Notes: a model not told the origin generated them from the sequence alone. Shown: positions 1-6,527, numbered from the stretch's first letter. The stretch is DNA of 9,568 nt from an uncultured Eubacteriales bacterium (GCA_900554275.1 USGS01000063.1:1-9568), one strand, 5' to 3'. Translations and numbers: made by a program.

Positions 1-699
1 GACAAAGTATCCGTTTCACAAAAAATCAAATCCAGCGAGGAAAGAGCACGCCTCAAACAACTGCTGCAGAGCATCAACCCCTATCTGTCCGAGGGCAAGA
101 AGACCGTGGCTCTGGAGATCGCCGAGCAGCTGAACTGGGAGATGCCCGACTATCTGGCCATCTCCGTGGGCGACGGCTGCACCATCGCCGGCGTGTGGAA
201 GGGCTTCAAGGATCTGTACGCCATCGGCTTCATCGACAAGCTGCCCCGCCTGATCTCCGCCCAGTCCCTGGGCTGCTATCCCATCAACCGCGCCATCCAG
301 GAGAACAAGCCCTGGGAGCCCATGGATGAGAACACCATCGCCGACTCCATCTCCGTGGGCGTGCCCCGCAACGCCGACAAGGCCCTGATGGCCATCCGCG
401 AGTCCAACGGCATCGCCGTCAACGTCTCCGATGAGGAGATTTTGGCCGCCCAGCGGCTGCTGGGCCGCACCTGCGGCGTGTTCGGTGAGCCTGCCGGTGT
501 CACCGGCGCGGCGGCGCTGAAGAAGGCCTGCGAGGAGGGGCTGATCCCCCACGATGCCACCGTGGTGTCCGTGGTCACCGGCAATGGCCTGAAGGACGTG
601 GCCAACGCCATCAAGTCCGCCGGTGAGCCCATCCACATCGAGCCGGACCTGGACCTGATGGTGGAGGAGTTCAAAAAGCGCGGCGTGACCGTGGAATAA
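1..699 (+). CDS. thrC: Threonine synthase, C-terminal part (partial at the left edge)
   Basis: This is the last 232 codons of a pyridoxal-phosphate enzyme that converts O-phosphohomoserine to threonine in the cytoplasm. The frame is open from base 1 to the TAA at 697-699. Recognisable fold-type-II threonine synthase segments are NPYLSEGKKT (codons 26-35), the glycine-rich SVGDGCTIAG (about codons 55-64), which normally contacts the cofactor phosphate, and the late FGEPAGVTGAAA and VTGNGLKD segments. The cofactor lysine and the N-terminal domain lie outside the window; members of this family are usually about 490 residues long. The first 24 or so codons do not look like the rest: they use A-ending codons (AAA, GTA, CAA, AGA) and do not resemble the expected family sequence before NPYL. 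An assembly junction or rearrangement near bases 60-80 is possible. A strong terminator follows the stop codon. Confidence 0.85.
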   Translation, partial: DKVSVSQKIKSSEERARLKQLLQSINPYLSEGKKTVALEIAEQLNWEMPDYLAISVGDGCTIAGVWKGFKDLYAIGFIDKLPRLISAQSLGCYPINRAIQENKPWEPMDENTIADSISVGVPRNADKALMAIRESNGIAVNVSDEEILAAQRLLGRTCGVFGEPAGVTGAAALKKACEEGLIPHDATVVSVVTGNGLKDVANAIKSAGEPIHIEPDLDLMVEEFKKRGVTVE

Positions 700-713
700 G
701 AGGAATAAAACAG

Positions 714-749
714 CGGCAGGGGCGGAGTGTATCCGCCCCTGCCGTTTTT
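714..749 (+). terminator. Intrinsic terminator of thrC
   Basis: A perfect 13-bp GC-rich stem (714-726 with 732-744) has a 5-base loop and is followed directly by five T residues (745-749). It lies 14 bases after the threonine synthase stop codon, so transcription from thrC should not continue into the regulatory region before guaD. Confidence 0.93.
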
Positions 750-771
750 GATGTTCTTTCCGGAAACCGGC

Positions 772-799
772 TTGACAAAAAGCCTCAGTTGGGTATAAT
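772..799 (+). promoter_or_regulatory. Near-consensus sigma-A promoter for a short transcript
   Basis: A perfect -35 box TTGACA (772-777) and a perfect -10 box TATAAT (794-799) are separated by 16 bases. Transcription should start near 806. No coding sequence with a ribosome-binding site follows before the terminator that ends at 897. Confidence 0.8.
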
Positions 800-805
800 A
801 AGGGT

Positions 806-897
806 AGGAGTGGCCTGATTTGACAAGCGGTTTAGCTCCGAAAATGGGTTTTGCTAAAAATTATAGAAAACCGTCACTTGGCAGAGTGGCGGTTTTT
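806..897 (+). ncRNA. Putative short RNA or attenuator of unknown class
   Basis: This is the segment between a consensus promoter and an intrinsic terminator, about 90 nt long with no credible ORF. By eye it can form several competing helices. TTTAGC (831-836) pairs with GCTAAA (853-858). CGGTTT (828-833) or GGTTTT (847-852) can pair with the AAAACCG segment (867-873), which is also the 5' arm of the terminator. This arrangement resembles a leader with terminator and antiterminator, but no known riboswitch family was recognised. It could be a free small RNA, or a first regulatory checkpoint whose read-through runs into the guaD leader. The boundaries are inferred, not known. Confidence 0.45.
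867..897 (+). terminator. Intrinsic terminator of the short RNA
   Basis: An 11-bp stem (867-877 with 886-896, one T.G wobble) encloses an 8-base loop. The 3' arm ends in a run of five T (893-897). The stem is A/U rich at its base, so the T tract is shared between stem and tail. Confidence 0.75.
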
Positions 898-899
898 GC

Positions 900-928
900 T
901 TGCCTTCCTTGAAATAGTATGCTATACT
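900..928 (+). promoter_or_regulatory. Probable guaD promoter
   Basis: A -35 box TTGCCT (900-905) and a -10 box TATACT (923-928) are separated by 17 bases. The predicted start near 935 falls just before the first pairing base of the riboswitch (938), which supports the assignment. It lies right after the previous terminator, so guaD would have an independent leader. Confidence 0.65.
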
Positions 929-937
929 ATCACCGTT

Positions 938-1047
938 AAACAGCTCATATAGCCCCGCGAGAATGGCGCGGGCGTTTCTACCGAGCCGCCAACGGCTCTG
1001 CTATGGGTGTTTCAGCGCACAGGTGCTGAAGCATCCATTTTTATTTT
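938..1047 (+). promoter_or_regulatory. Purine (guanine-type) riboswitch with overlapping terminator
   Basis: The aptamer runs from 938 to about 1012. P1 is 938-949 with 1002-1012, including a bulged G943. The TCATATA junction is at 945-951. P2 is 954-959 with 967-972 and has a 7-base loop ending in GG. The invariant J2/3 TTTCTACC is at 975-982. P3 is about 982-987 with 994-1000. Loop bases C989-C990 can form the kissing pairs with G965-G966. The base that pairs with the ligand (position 74 in B. subtilis xpt numbering) is C1001, followed by TATGGG, which indicates guanine rather than adenine; the U51 equivalent (T979) is kept. Downstream gene context, guanine deaminase, agrees. Departures from the consensus as I know it are G952 (usual A24) and the C953/C973 mismatch (usual U25-A45). 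The P1 3' strand overlaps the terminator 5' arm, so ligand binding should favour read-through. Confidence 0.92.
1005..1047 (+). terminator. Riboswitch-controlled terminator before guaD
   Basis: A 14-bp stem (1005-1018 with 1023-1036, three G.T wobbles) has the loop ACAG and is followed by ATTTTTATTTT (1037-1047). Bases 1005-1012 of the 5' arm are also the 3' strand of riboswitch helix P1. The aptamer and this hairpin therefore cannot both form fully. Confidence 0.85.
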
Positions 1048-1067
1048 GCCTGCAGGAGGTTTTCAAT

Positions 1068-2333
1068 ATGACGCAGATACTGAAGGGCAACATCGTCCAT
1101 GCGCCGCAGATGGGGCGTCTGGACATTTTAGAGCACGGCTGCCTGGTGCTGGAGGACGGCGTCATCACCGCCGTGTCAGACCGCGTGCCGGAGGGGCTGG
1201 AGCACGCGGAGCTGCGGGACTTCGGCCACCGCCTCATCATGCAGTCCTTTGTGGATATGCACCTTCACGCGCCCCAGTACCCCATGCTGGGCATGGGCAT
1301 GGACCTGCCGCTGCTGGACTGGCTGAACACCTACACGTTCCCCACCGAGGCCCGCTTTGCCGACACGGACTACGCCCACCGGGTCTACCACCGCCTGGCC
1401 ACCGACCTGATCACCAGCGGCACGACCCGGGTGTGTATGTTCTCCTCCCTCCACACCGATGCCACGCTGATTTTGATGGAAGAGCTGGAGCGGGCCGGTG
1501 TCACCGGCTATGTGGGCAAGGTGAACATGGATCGCAACGGCCTGCCCGGCGCGCTGCAGGAGACCACCGAGGAGTCCATAGCCGAGACGCTGCGCTGGCT
1601 GGACGGCTGCCGGTTCGAGCATATCAAGCCCATCATCACGCCCCGGTTCACCCCCAGCTGCACCGATGCGCTGATGGCGGCGCTGGGCAAGCTGGCCGCC
1701 CAGCGCGGGCTGTACGTCCAGTCCCACCTGTCGGAGAACACCCACGAGATCGCCTGGGTGCGGGAGCTGCACCCGGAGTGCCGCCAGTATTGGGAGACCT
1801 ACGATAAATACGGCCTGTGGAAGGACCACACCGTCATGGCCCACTGCGTCCACTCCGACCAGCGGGAGCGGCAGGCCATCAAGGACCACGGCGTGGTGGT
1901 GGTCCACTGTGCCGACTCCAACGTGAACATCTGCTCCGGCATCTGTCCCGTGCGGCAGATGGTCAACGAGGGGCTGTGGGTCACGCTGGGCAGCGACATC
2001 GCCGGCGGCGCGCAGCTGCCCATGTATAAGGTCATCACCATGTCCATCCGCACGTCCAAGGCCCGCCGCGTCACCGACCGGTGGCATCCCGACTTCCTCA
2101 CTGTGCCGGAGGGCTACTACCTGGGCACGACCTCCGGCCATAAGTATTTCGGCGCGGGGGACGGCTTCGCCGTGGGCGACAAGCTCCACGCAGTGGTCAT
2201 CGACGACGGTGATTTCCCCGAGGCGGCCCACGCCCTGACCGTACAGGAGCGGTTCGAGCGCGCCATCTACATGACCCACCGCCACAACATCGTTTCCGTG
2301 TGGTCGGATGGACGGGAGGTCGTCCGCCGCTGA
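1068..2333 (+). CDS. guaD: Guanine deaminase (amidohydrolase superfamily)
   Basis: This cytoplasmic zinc enzyme hydrolyses guanine to xanthine and ammonia, a step in purine salvage and catabolism. The 421-residue product fits the usual length. The metal and catalytic residues of the family are visible: H65 and H67 in the VDMHLHAPQ segment, H220 and E223 in QSHLSEN, H259 in VMAHC, and D310 in GSDIAGG. Q70 and R193 (TPRF) sit where the family binds the guanine base. The start at 1068 is chosen because AGGAGG (1054-1059) lies 8 bases upstream. The same frame is open back to 963, but that extension would translate through the riboswitch and terminator and has no ribosome-binding site. The gene stands alone between its leader and a terminator, with no permease or xanthine gene beside it. 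Its expression is probably induced by guanine through the riboswitch; the direction of control is inference. Confidence 0.95.
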   Translation: MTQILKGNIVHAPQMGRLDILEHGCLVLEDGVITAVSDRVPEGLEHAELRDFGHRLIMQSFVDMHLHAPQYPMLGMGMDLPLLDWLNTYTFPTEARFADTDYAHRVYHRLATDLITSGTTRVCMFSSLHTDATLILMEELERAGVTGYVGKVNMDRNGLPGALQETTEESIAETLRWLDGCRFEHIKPIITPRFTPSCTDALMAALGKLAAQRGLYVQSHLSENTHEIAWVRELHPECRQYWETYDKYGLWKDHTVMAHCVHSDQRERQAIKDHGVVVVHCADSNVNICSGICPVRQMVNEGLWVTLGSDIAGGAQLPMYKVITMSIRTSKARRVTDRWHPDFLTVPEGYYLGTTSGHKYFGAGDGFAVGDKLHAVVIDDGDFPEAAHALTVQERFERAIYMTHRHNIVSVWSDGREVVRR

Positions 2334-2340
2334 CATCAAA

Positions 2341-2368
2341 AAAGAGCCGCCCGGCAGGGCGGCTCTTT
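2341..2368 (+). terminator. Intrinsic terminator of guaD
   Basis: A perfect 12-bp stem (2341-2352 with 2357-2368) has the loop GGCA. The stem has A residues at its 5' base and T residues at its 3' base, so it could work in both directions. It starts 8 bases after the guaD stop codon. Confidence 0.85.
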
Positions 2369-2408
2369 CCCTGCAAAATCCCCACTTTTCTTTTTTCTGG
2401 AAATGGTG

Positions 2409-2414
2409 TATACT
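2409..2414 (+). promoter_or_regulatory. Possible -10 box for the ymfF-ymfH-lgt unit
   Basis: TATACT at 2409-2414 lies 40 bases before the ymfF start and after the guaD terminator. The only -35 candidate at 17-base spacing is T-rich (TTTTCT, 2386-2391) and weak. The same ten bases, TATACTATCA, occur at the guaD promoter (923-932). Confidence 0.4.
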
Positions 2415-2453
2415 ATCATGCGTATGTTTATACCTGAGAACGGAGGTAGTTCT

Positions 2454-3716
2454 ATGTATGAAAACCGTCGGGAGATCATGCAGGACGTGTTCCTGACGTA
2501 TCTGCCCGCCAGTAAATTCAAAACCAGCCGCCTGACGCTGAACCTTATCACCGGTCTGCACCGGGAGACAGCCGCCGCCAACGCGCTGCTGCCCGCCGTG
2601 CTGCGCCGCGGTACGATGCGCTGCCCGGACATGGAGAGCCTGTCCGCCGCGCTGGACACTCTCTACGGTGCGACGGTGGACTACACCGTCCGCAAAAAGG
2701 GCGAGCGCCAGTGCGTGGGCTTTGCCGCCGGGTTCATCGACGACGCCTTCACGCCCCGCGGCGAGAAGCTCCTCGAGCCGGTGGCCGCCATGCTGGGCGA
2801 GCTGCTGCTGGACCCCGTCACCCGGGGCGGACGCTTTCTCAGCGAATACGTGGACAGCGAGAAGGAAAACCTCATCGACGCCCTCCGTGCCCTGCGGAAC
2901 GACAAGCGGGACTGGGCGGACATCCGGCTGATGCAGGAGATGTGCGCCGGCGAGCCGTACAGCGTGCTGCGCCTGGGCGACGATGAGACGGCCCGCCGCG
3001 TCAACAACCAGACGCTGTACGTCCACAGCCAGCAGCTGCTGTCCTCCAGCCGCGTGGAGCTGCTCTACTGCAGCAGCGCCGAGGAGCAGCGGGTGGAGGA
3101 CGCCGTCCTGTCCGCCCTGGCGGCCCTGCCCCGGGGACATCAGGACGAGCTGCCGCCAGTGGAACAGGTAGCCGCCCCGTCTCAGCCCCGGTTCATCAAC
3201 GAGACCATGGACGTGACCCAGGGCAAGCTGGCGGTGGGCTACCGCTGCACCAGCAAAGACTATCCCGCCATGGTCCTGGCCAACCTGATCTTCGGCGGGA
3301 CGAGCAACTCCAAGCTGTTCCTGAACGTGCGGGAGAAGCTGTCCCTGTGCTACTACGCCTCCAGCAGCTACGCCCGCAGCAAGAATATCCTCACCGTGTC
3401 CAGCGGCGTGGAGACCGGCAGCCGCGACCGGGCGCTGGAGGAGATCGACCGCCAGCTCAAGGCGGTGCAGACGGGCGACTGGGAGGACTGGGAGCAGGAG
3501 GGCGCGCTGCAGGCCATCCGTTCGTCTCTGCTGTCCCTGTCCGACTCTCAGGGCGCACTGGAGAACTTCTACCTGGGTCAGATCGCGTCCGGCGTCCACG
3601 AGACGCCGGAGGAGCTGGCCGCCGAGCTGGAGCGTGTCACGAAGGAGCGCATCGTGGCCGCCGCCCGGACGGTGCATCTGGACACCATCTATTTCCTGGG
3701 AGGGAGGGACGCGTAA
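2454..3716 (+). CDS. ymfF: M16 family peptidase homologue, inactive subunit (YmfF-like)
   Basis: The 420-residue protein has the M16 (insulinase/processing peptidase) fold but lacks the zinc motif. Where active members carry HxxEH, about residues 45-53, it reads LLPAVLRRG. The C-terminal half keeps the family signature GGTSNSKLFLNVREKLSLCY (about residues 281-300), typical of the non-catalytic partner in M16 heterodimers. The start at 2454 is preceded by GGAGG (2442-2446); an upstream in-frame ATG at 2403 overlaps the promoter region and is less likely. Its stop codon abuts the start of the active partner at 3717, so the two are almost certainly co-translated and form one complex. In Bacillus the YmfF/YmfH pair is linked by annotation to maturation of the 5-aminopentanol modification of EF-P; whether that applies here is unknown. 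No signal peptide is visible, so it is likely cytoplasmic. Confidence 0.87.
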   Translation: MYENRREIMQDVFLTYLPASKFKTSRLTLNLITGLHRETAAANALLPAVLRRGTMRCPDMESLSAALDTLYGATVDYTVRKKGERQCVGFAAGFIDDAFTPRGEKLLEPVAAMLGELLLDPVTRGGRFLSEYVDSEKENLIDALRALRNDKRDWADIRLMQEMCAGEPYSVLRLGDDETARRVNNQTLYVHSQQLLSSSRVELLYCSSAEEQRVEDAVLSALAALPRGHQDELPPVEQVAAPSQPRFINETMDVTQGKLAVGYRCTSKDYPAMVLANLIFGGTSNSKLFLNVREKLSLCYYASSSYARSKNILTVSSGVETGSRDRALEEIDRQLKAVQTGDWEDWEQEGALQAIRSSLLSLSDSQGALENFYLGQIASGVHETPEELAAELERVTKERIVAAARTVHLDTIYFLGGRDA

Positions 3717-4991
3717 ATGGAAAAGAAGCTGTATGAACGCATCGGCGAGGAGGTCTTTCACACCACCCTGCCCAACGGCCTGCCGGTGTATATCGTCCCC
3801 AAGAAGGACTTTCTGCGGAAGTACGCGCTGTTTGCCACCCGCTACGGCGGCATGGATATGCGCTTTGAAAAGGACGGCCAGTGGCTGGACACCCCCGCCG
3901 GCATCGCCCACTACCTGGAGCACAAGATGTTCGACACCGAGGACGGCAACGCCCTTCAGGAGCTGGCGAAAAACGGCGCCGAGCCCAACGCCTTCACCTC
4001 CAACGCCATCACCTGCTACTATTTCGACGCCACGGACAAGTTCTACGAGAGCCTGGAGATTTTGCTGTCCTTCGTGTCCATCCCTTACTTCACCGACGAG
4101 AGCGTGCAGAAGGAACAGGGCATCATCGGCCAGGAGATCGGCATGATCGAGGACAACCCGGAGTGGCAGGTCTACAAGCAGCTCATGCAGGCGCTGTACC
4201 ACACCAGCCCCGTCCGCACGCCGGTGGCCGGCAGCGTGGAGAGCATCAGCCATATTACCGCCCAGACGCTGTACGACTGCCACAAGGCGTTCTACACCCC
4301 GGCCAATATGTGCCTGGTGGTGGTGGGCGACGTAAAGCCGGAGCGCATCATCGCCGCCGCCAATCAGATCCTGCCCGCCAAAAGCGGCCCGCTGATCCGC
4401 CGCGACTACGGCGCGGAGGAGGAGCTGACCGCCGCGGAGCATTTCGTCACCGCCGCCATGGAGGTGTCCATGCCCACGTTCCTGGTGGGCTTCAAGTGCC
4501 CGCCCCAGCACGGCGGGGAGGAGCAGCACCGGTTCACCGCCATCGGCGAGCTGGCCTGCGATGTGCTCATGGGCGAGTCCAGCCCTCTGTACGCCCGGCT
4601 GTACGCCGAGGGGCTCATCAACGGATCGTTCGGCGCGGCCTTCGACCTGCTGCCCGGCGCGTCCTATGTCTACGCCGGCGGCGACAGCAAAGACCCCCAG
4701 GCGGTGGCGGAGGCCATTCTGGCCGAGGCCCGGCGTCTGGTCAGCGAGGGCGTGGACGGCGACTATTACCGCCGCGTGGTCAACGCCAACTTCGGCGCGG
4801 CGCTGAAGGCCCTGAACTCCTTCGAGTCCATCGCCGTGTCCATGGCCGAGGGCTGCTTCCAGGGCTACGATCCCTACCGCTTCCCGGAGGTGTACGACAG
4901 CATCACCGTGGAGGACGTGCTGGACTTCCTGCGGCGGAACATGACCCGCGACCACATGGCCCTGTCCGTTATCACCCCCAAGGAGGCTTGA
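3717..4991 (+). CDS. ymfH: M16 family zinc peptidase, active subunit (YmfH-like)
   Basis: A 424-residue M16 metallopeptidase. The inverted zinc motif HYLEH is intact at residues 65-69 (H65 and H69 ligands, E68 catalytic). The third ligand is probably E140 in the GQEIGMIEDNP segment, about 70 residues further on, as usual for the family. A C-terminal M16 domain follows, with GESSPLYARLYAEGLI (about residues 285-300). The start codon directly follows the ymfF stop, and a GGGAGGGAGG ribosome-binding site (3698-3707) lies inside the end of ymfF. Two M16 proteins, one active and one not, usually enclose a substrate chamber that accepts short peptides. The substrate is unknown here. No signal peptide is seen. 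The next gene, lgt, starts 3 bases after the stop and has its ribosome-binding site within this gene. Confidence 0.9.
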   Translation: MEKKLYERIGEEVFHTTLPNGLPVYIVPKKDFLRKYALFATRYGGMDMRFEKDGQWLDTPAGIAHYLEHKMFDTEDGNALQELAKNGAEPNAFTSNAITCYYFDATDKFYESLEILLSFVSIPYFTDESVQKEQGIIGQEIGMIEDNPEWQVYKQLMQALYHTSPVRTPVAGSVESISHITAQTLYDCHKAFYTPANMCLVVVGDVKPERIIAAANQILPAKSGPLIRRDYGAEEELTAAEHFVTAAMEVSMPTFLVGFKCPPQHGGEEQHRFTAIGELACDVLMGESSPLYARLYAEGLINGSFGAAFDLLPGASYVYAGGDSKDPQAVAEAILAEARRLVSEGVDGDYYRRVVNANFGAALKALNSFESIAVSMAEGCFQGYDPYRFPEVYDSITVEDVLDFLRRNMTRDHMALSVITPKEA

Positions 4992-4994
4992 GTT

Positions 4995-5924
4995 ATGTCC
5001 GTTTCCCCTCTGTCCATTATGGACGACAGCCCCATCCGTTTTCCGGGGCTTTTCGGCGACTGGGAGTTTACCGCGTCCTCCGTCGCCCTCCACATCGGCG
5101 GCAAGGCCATCTACTGGTACGGCATCCTCATCGCCCTGGGCGTGGTGCTGGCCCTGTGGTTCTGTATGCGCCAGCGGACGAAGTACGGCATCAGCGAGGA
5201 TAATCTGCTGGACGGCGTGCTGTGGGGCGTGCCCCTGTCCGTCATCGGCGCGCGGGTCTACTACGTCATCTTCTACCTGTCCGAGTTCAGAAATACCGAC
5301 GGCTCGCTGGACTGGGGCAGGGTCATCGCCGTCTGGGACGGCGGCCTGGCCATCTACGGCGGCGTTATCGTGGCCATCGCCACCTGCTATGTCCTCAGCC
5401 GCGTGCGCCATTTCAAGCTGGGCGCGCTCACCGATCTGGTCGTCATGGGCCTGCTCATCGGCCAGACCGTCGGCCGCTGGGGCAACTTCATGAACCGGGA
5501 GGCCTTCGGCGGCGAGACCACGCTGCCCTGGCGCATGGAGCTGCTCACCAAAGCCGGCGAGGCGGTGGACGTCCACCCCACGTTCCTGTACGAGAGCTTG
5601 TGGAACGTGGTGGGATTGCTGCTCATCGTGTTCATCGTCTCCAAGGCCCGCCGCTTCGACGGCGAGAACACCTGGTTCTACTTCCTGTGGTACGGCCTGG
5701 GCCGGTTTTGGATCGAGGGACTGCGCACCGATAGCCTGTACCTCTTCGACTGGACCATCGGCGGCCAGCCCATCCGCGTCAGCCAGGCGCTGAGCCTGGT
5801 CATGGTGCTGGTATCGGCCTTTATGCTGCTGTATCACATCAAGCTCCATCCCCACAAGCCGGAGGAACTGTATGTCAACCGCGCACAGACGGCGGAGACG
5901 GAGAGCGCCGAGGCGGAGCAATAA
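4995..5924 (+). CDS. lgt: Prolipoprotein diacylglyceryl transferase
   Basis: This integral membrane enzyme transfers diacylglycerol from phosphatidylglycerol to the lipobox cysteine of prelipoproteins, the first step of lipoprotein maturation. The 309-residue product has several hydrophobic segments (about 40-57, 75-95, 118-135, 146-158, 202-215, 263-280). The family signature GRWGNFMNRE is at residues 160-169, with the essential arginine at R161; a second conserved arginine is R244 in EGLRTDS, and the HPTFLYES motif starts at H194. At the position of E. coli His103 (the GGMSFHGG segment) this protein has Tyr121 (GGLAIYGG), a common Firmicutes form. AAGGAGG (4980-4986) precedes the ATG by 8 bases and lies inside the end of the M16 gene. 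It is the last gene of the unit and is followed by a strong terminator. The charged tail from residue 284 is probably cytoplasmic. Confidence 0.96.
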   Translation: MSVSPLSIMDDSPIRFPGLFGDWEFTASSVALHIGGKAIYWYGILIALGVVLALWFCMRQRTKYGISEDNLLDGVLWGVPLSVIGARVYYVIFYLSEFRNTDGSLDWGRVIAVWDGGLAIYGGVIVAIATCYVLSRVRHFKLGALTDLVVMGLLIGQTVGRWGNFMNREAFGGETTLPWRMELLTKAGEAVDVHPTFLYESLWNVVGLLLIVFIVSKARRFDGENTWFYFLWYGLGRFWIEGLRTDSLYLFDWTIGGQPIRVSQALSLVMVLVSAFMLLYHIKLHPHKPEELYVNRAQTAETESAEAEQ

Positions 5925-5928
5925 AGCG

Positions 5929-5968
5929 ATAAAAGAATTCCTTCCCGAAAGGGAAGGAATTCTTTTAT
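5929..5968. terminator. Bidirectional terminator between lgt and the convergent gene
   Basis: A perfect 18-bp stem (5929-5946 with 5951-5968) has a GAAA loop, with A-rich and T-rich bases at its ends on both strands. It separates lgt (stop at 5924) from the leftward unit (stop at 5982) and can stop transcription from either side. Confidence 0.9.
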
Positions 5969-5981
5969 GCAAGCTGTGTAT

Positions 5982-6527
5982 TTACTTCAATTCCTGCCGG
6001 TTCTCATCCAGCAGGACGGGGACGCCGCTGATATCGTCCGCGCCGCCGATGACGAAAAGATCCAGCACCCGGTCAGAACTAACGGGGCGGAGGTATTCGG
6101 TGCCGCTGTTGGTAAAGGTGTACCATTTGGCCTCGGTGGGAAGCTCCAGCCCGGAGAAAATCAGTACCGCGTTGCCCTTTGGGTCGCCGTAGTTCCAGCT
6201 GTCCATGGTCCCCGGCGCGAAGGACGAGGTGCCGCCGACAGCCTGCCAGCGATCCCGGAACAGCGTGTCTCGCTGGTACAGGGCCATAAAGGGGCTGCCG
6301 TCCGCATTTCGCAGCAGCGCGGCCATATAGTCGCCCCGCTTCTGGGCCAGCACCAGCTCGGCGTTCTCCACGCCGAAGTATTTTTCCGCCTGCGCCGTCA
6401 GGCCCAGGACGCTGTCCTTCCCGGTGCGCAGTCCGTGGTACAGACATACGGCGGAAGCCGCGGCCACCGCAATGGCCAGGGTGAGAACATAAATGCGCCG
6501 GGGGGACATTTCCTTTCCCTCTGTCAT
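5982..6527 (-). CDS. Membrane-anchored protein of unknown function
   Basis: A 181-residue protein not recognised as any named family. After a short polar N-terminus (MTEGKEMSPRR) comes one hydrophobic segment (about residues 12-30), either an uncleaved anchor or a signal peptide without a lipobox. The remaining 150 or so residues are soluble, with several Trp and Tyr, and would face the outside. The start at 6527 is chosen because AAGGAGG (6535-6541) lies 7 bases upstream; an ATG at 6548 precedes that site and is unlikely. It is the last gene of a leftward unit, 57 bases after the NlpC/P60 hydrolase with no terminator between, so a role at the cell envelope is plausible but unproven. The bidirectional terminator follows its stop codon. 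Confidence 0.75.
   Translation of the reverse strand: MTEGKEMSPRRIYVLTLAIAVAAASAVCLYHGLRTGKDSVLGLTAQAEKYFGVENAELVLAQKRGDYMAALLRNADGSPFMALYQRDTLFRDRWQAVGGTSSFAPGTMDSWNYGDPKGNAVLIFSGLELPTEAKWYTFTNSGTEYLRPVSSDRVLDLFVIGGADDISGVPVLLDENRQELK

Noticed and set aside
827..866. preQ1-I riboswitch, suggested by GGTTTAGC and a later GCTAAAAA
   Set aside because: The spacing and the position of the A-rich strand do not fit the preQ1 pseudoknot, and no queuosine gene follows.
914..930. Inverted repeat ATAGTA / TACTAT over the guaD -10 region as an operator
   Set aside because: The arms are only 6 bp, A/T rich, and largely explained by the TATACT -10 box.
963..1067. N-terminal extension of guaD by 35 codons
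   Set aside because: The extension reads through the aptamer and terminator and lacks a ribosome-binding site; the ATG at 1068 has AGGAGG at the right distance.
2403..2453. Earlier ATG for the first M16 gene
   Set aside because: It overlaps the likely -10 box and has no ribosome-binding site; the ATG at 2454 has GGAGG upstream.
1176..5972. A 1598-codon open frame on the minus strand, antisense to guaD, both M16 genes and lgt
   Set aside because: It spans four confidently identified plus-strand genes and their intergenic regions, has low-complexity Gly/His/Leu/Val/Gln-rich composition, and is what strong C/G third-position bias produces on the opposite strand. No promoter or ribosome-binding site was seen for it.
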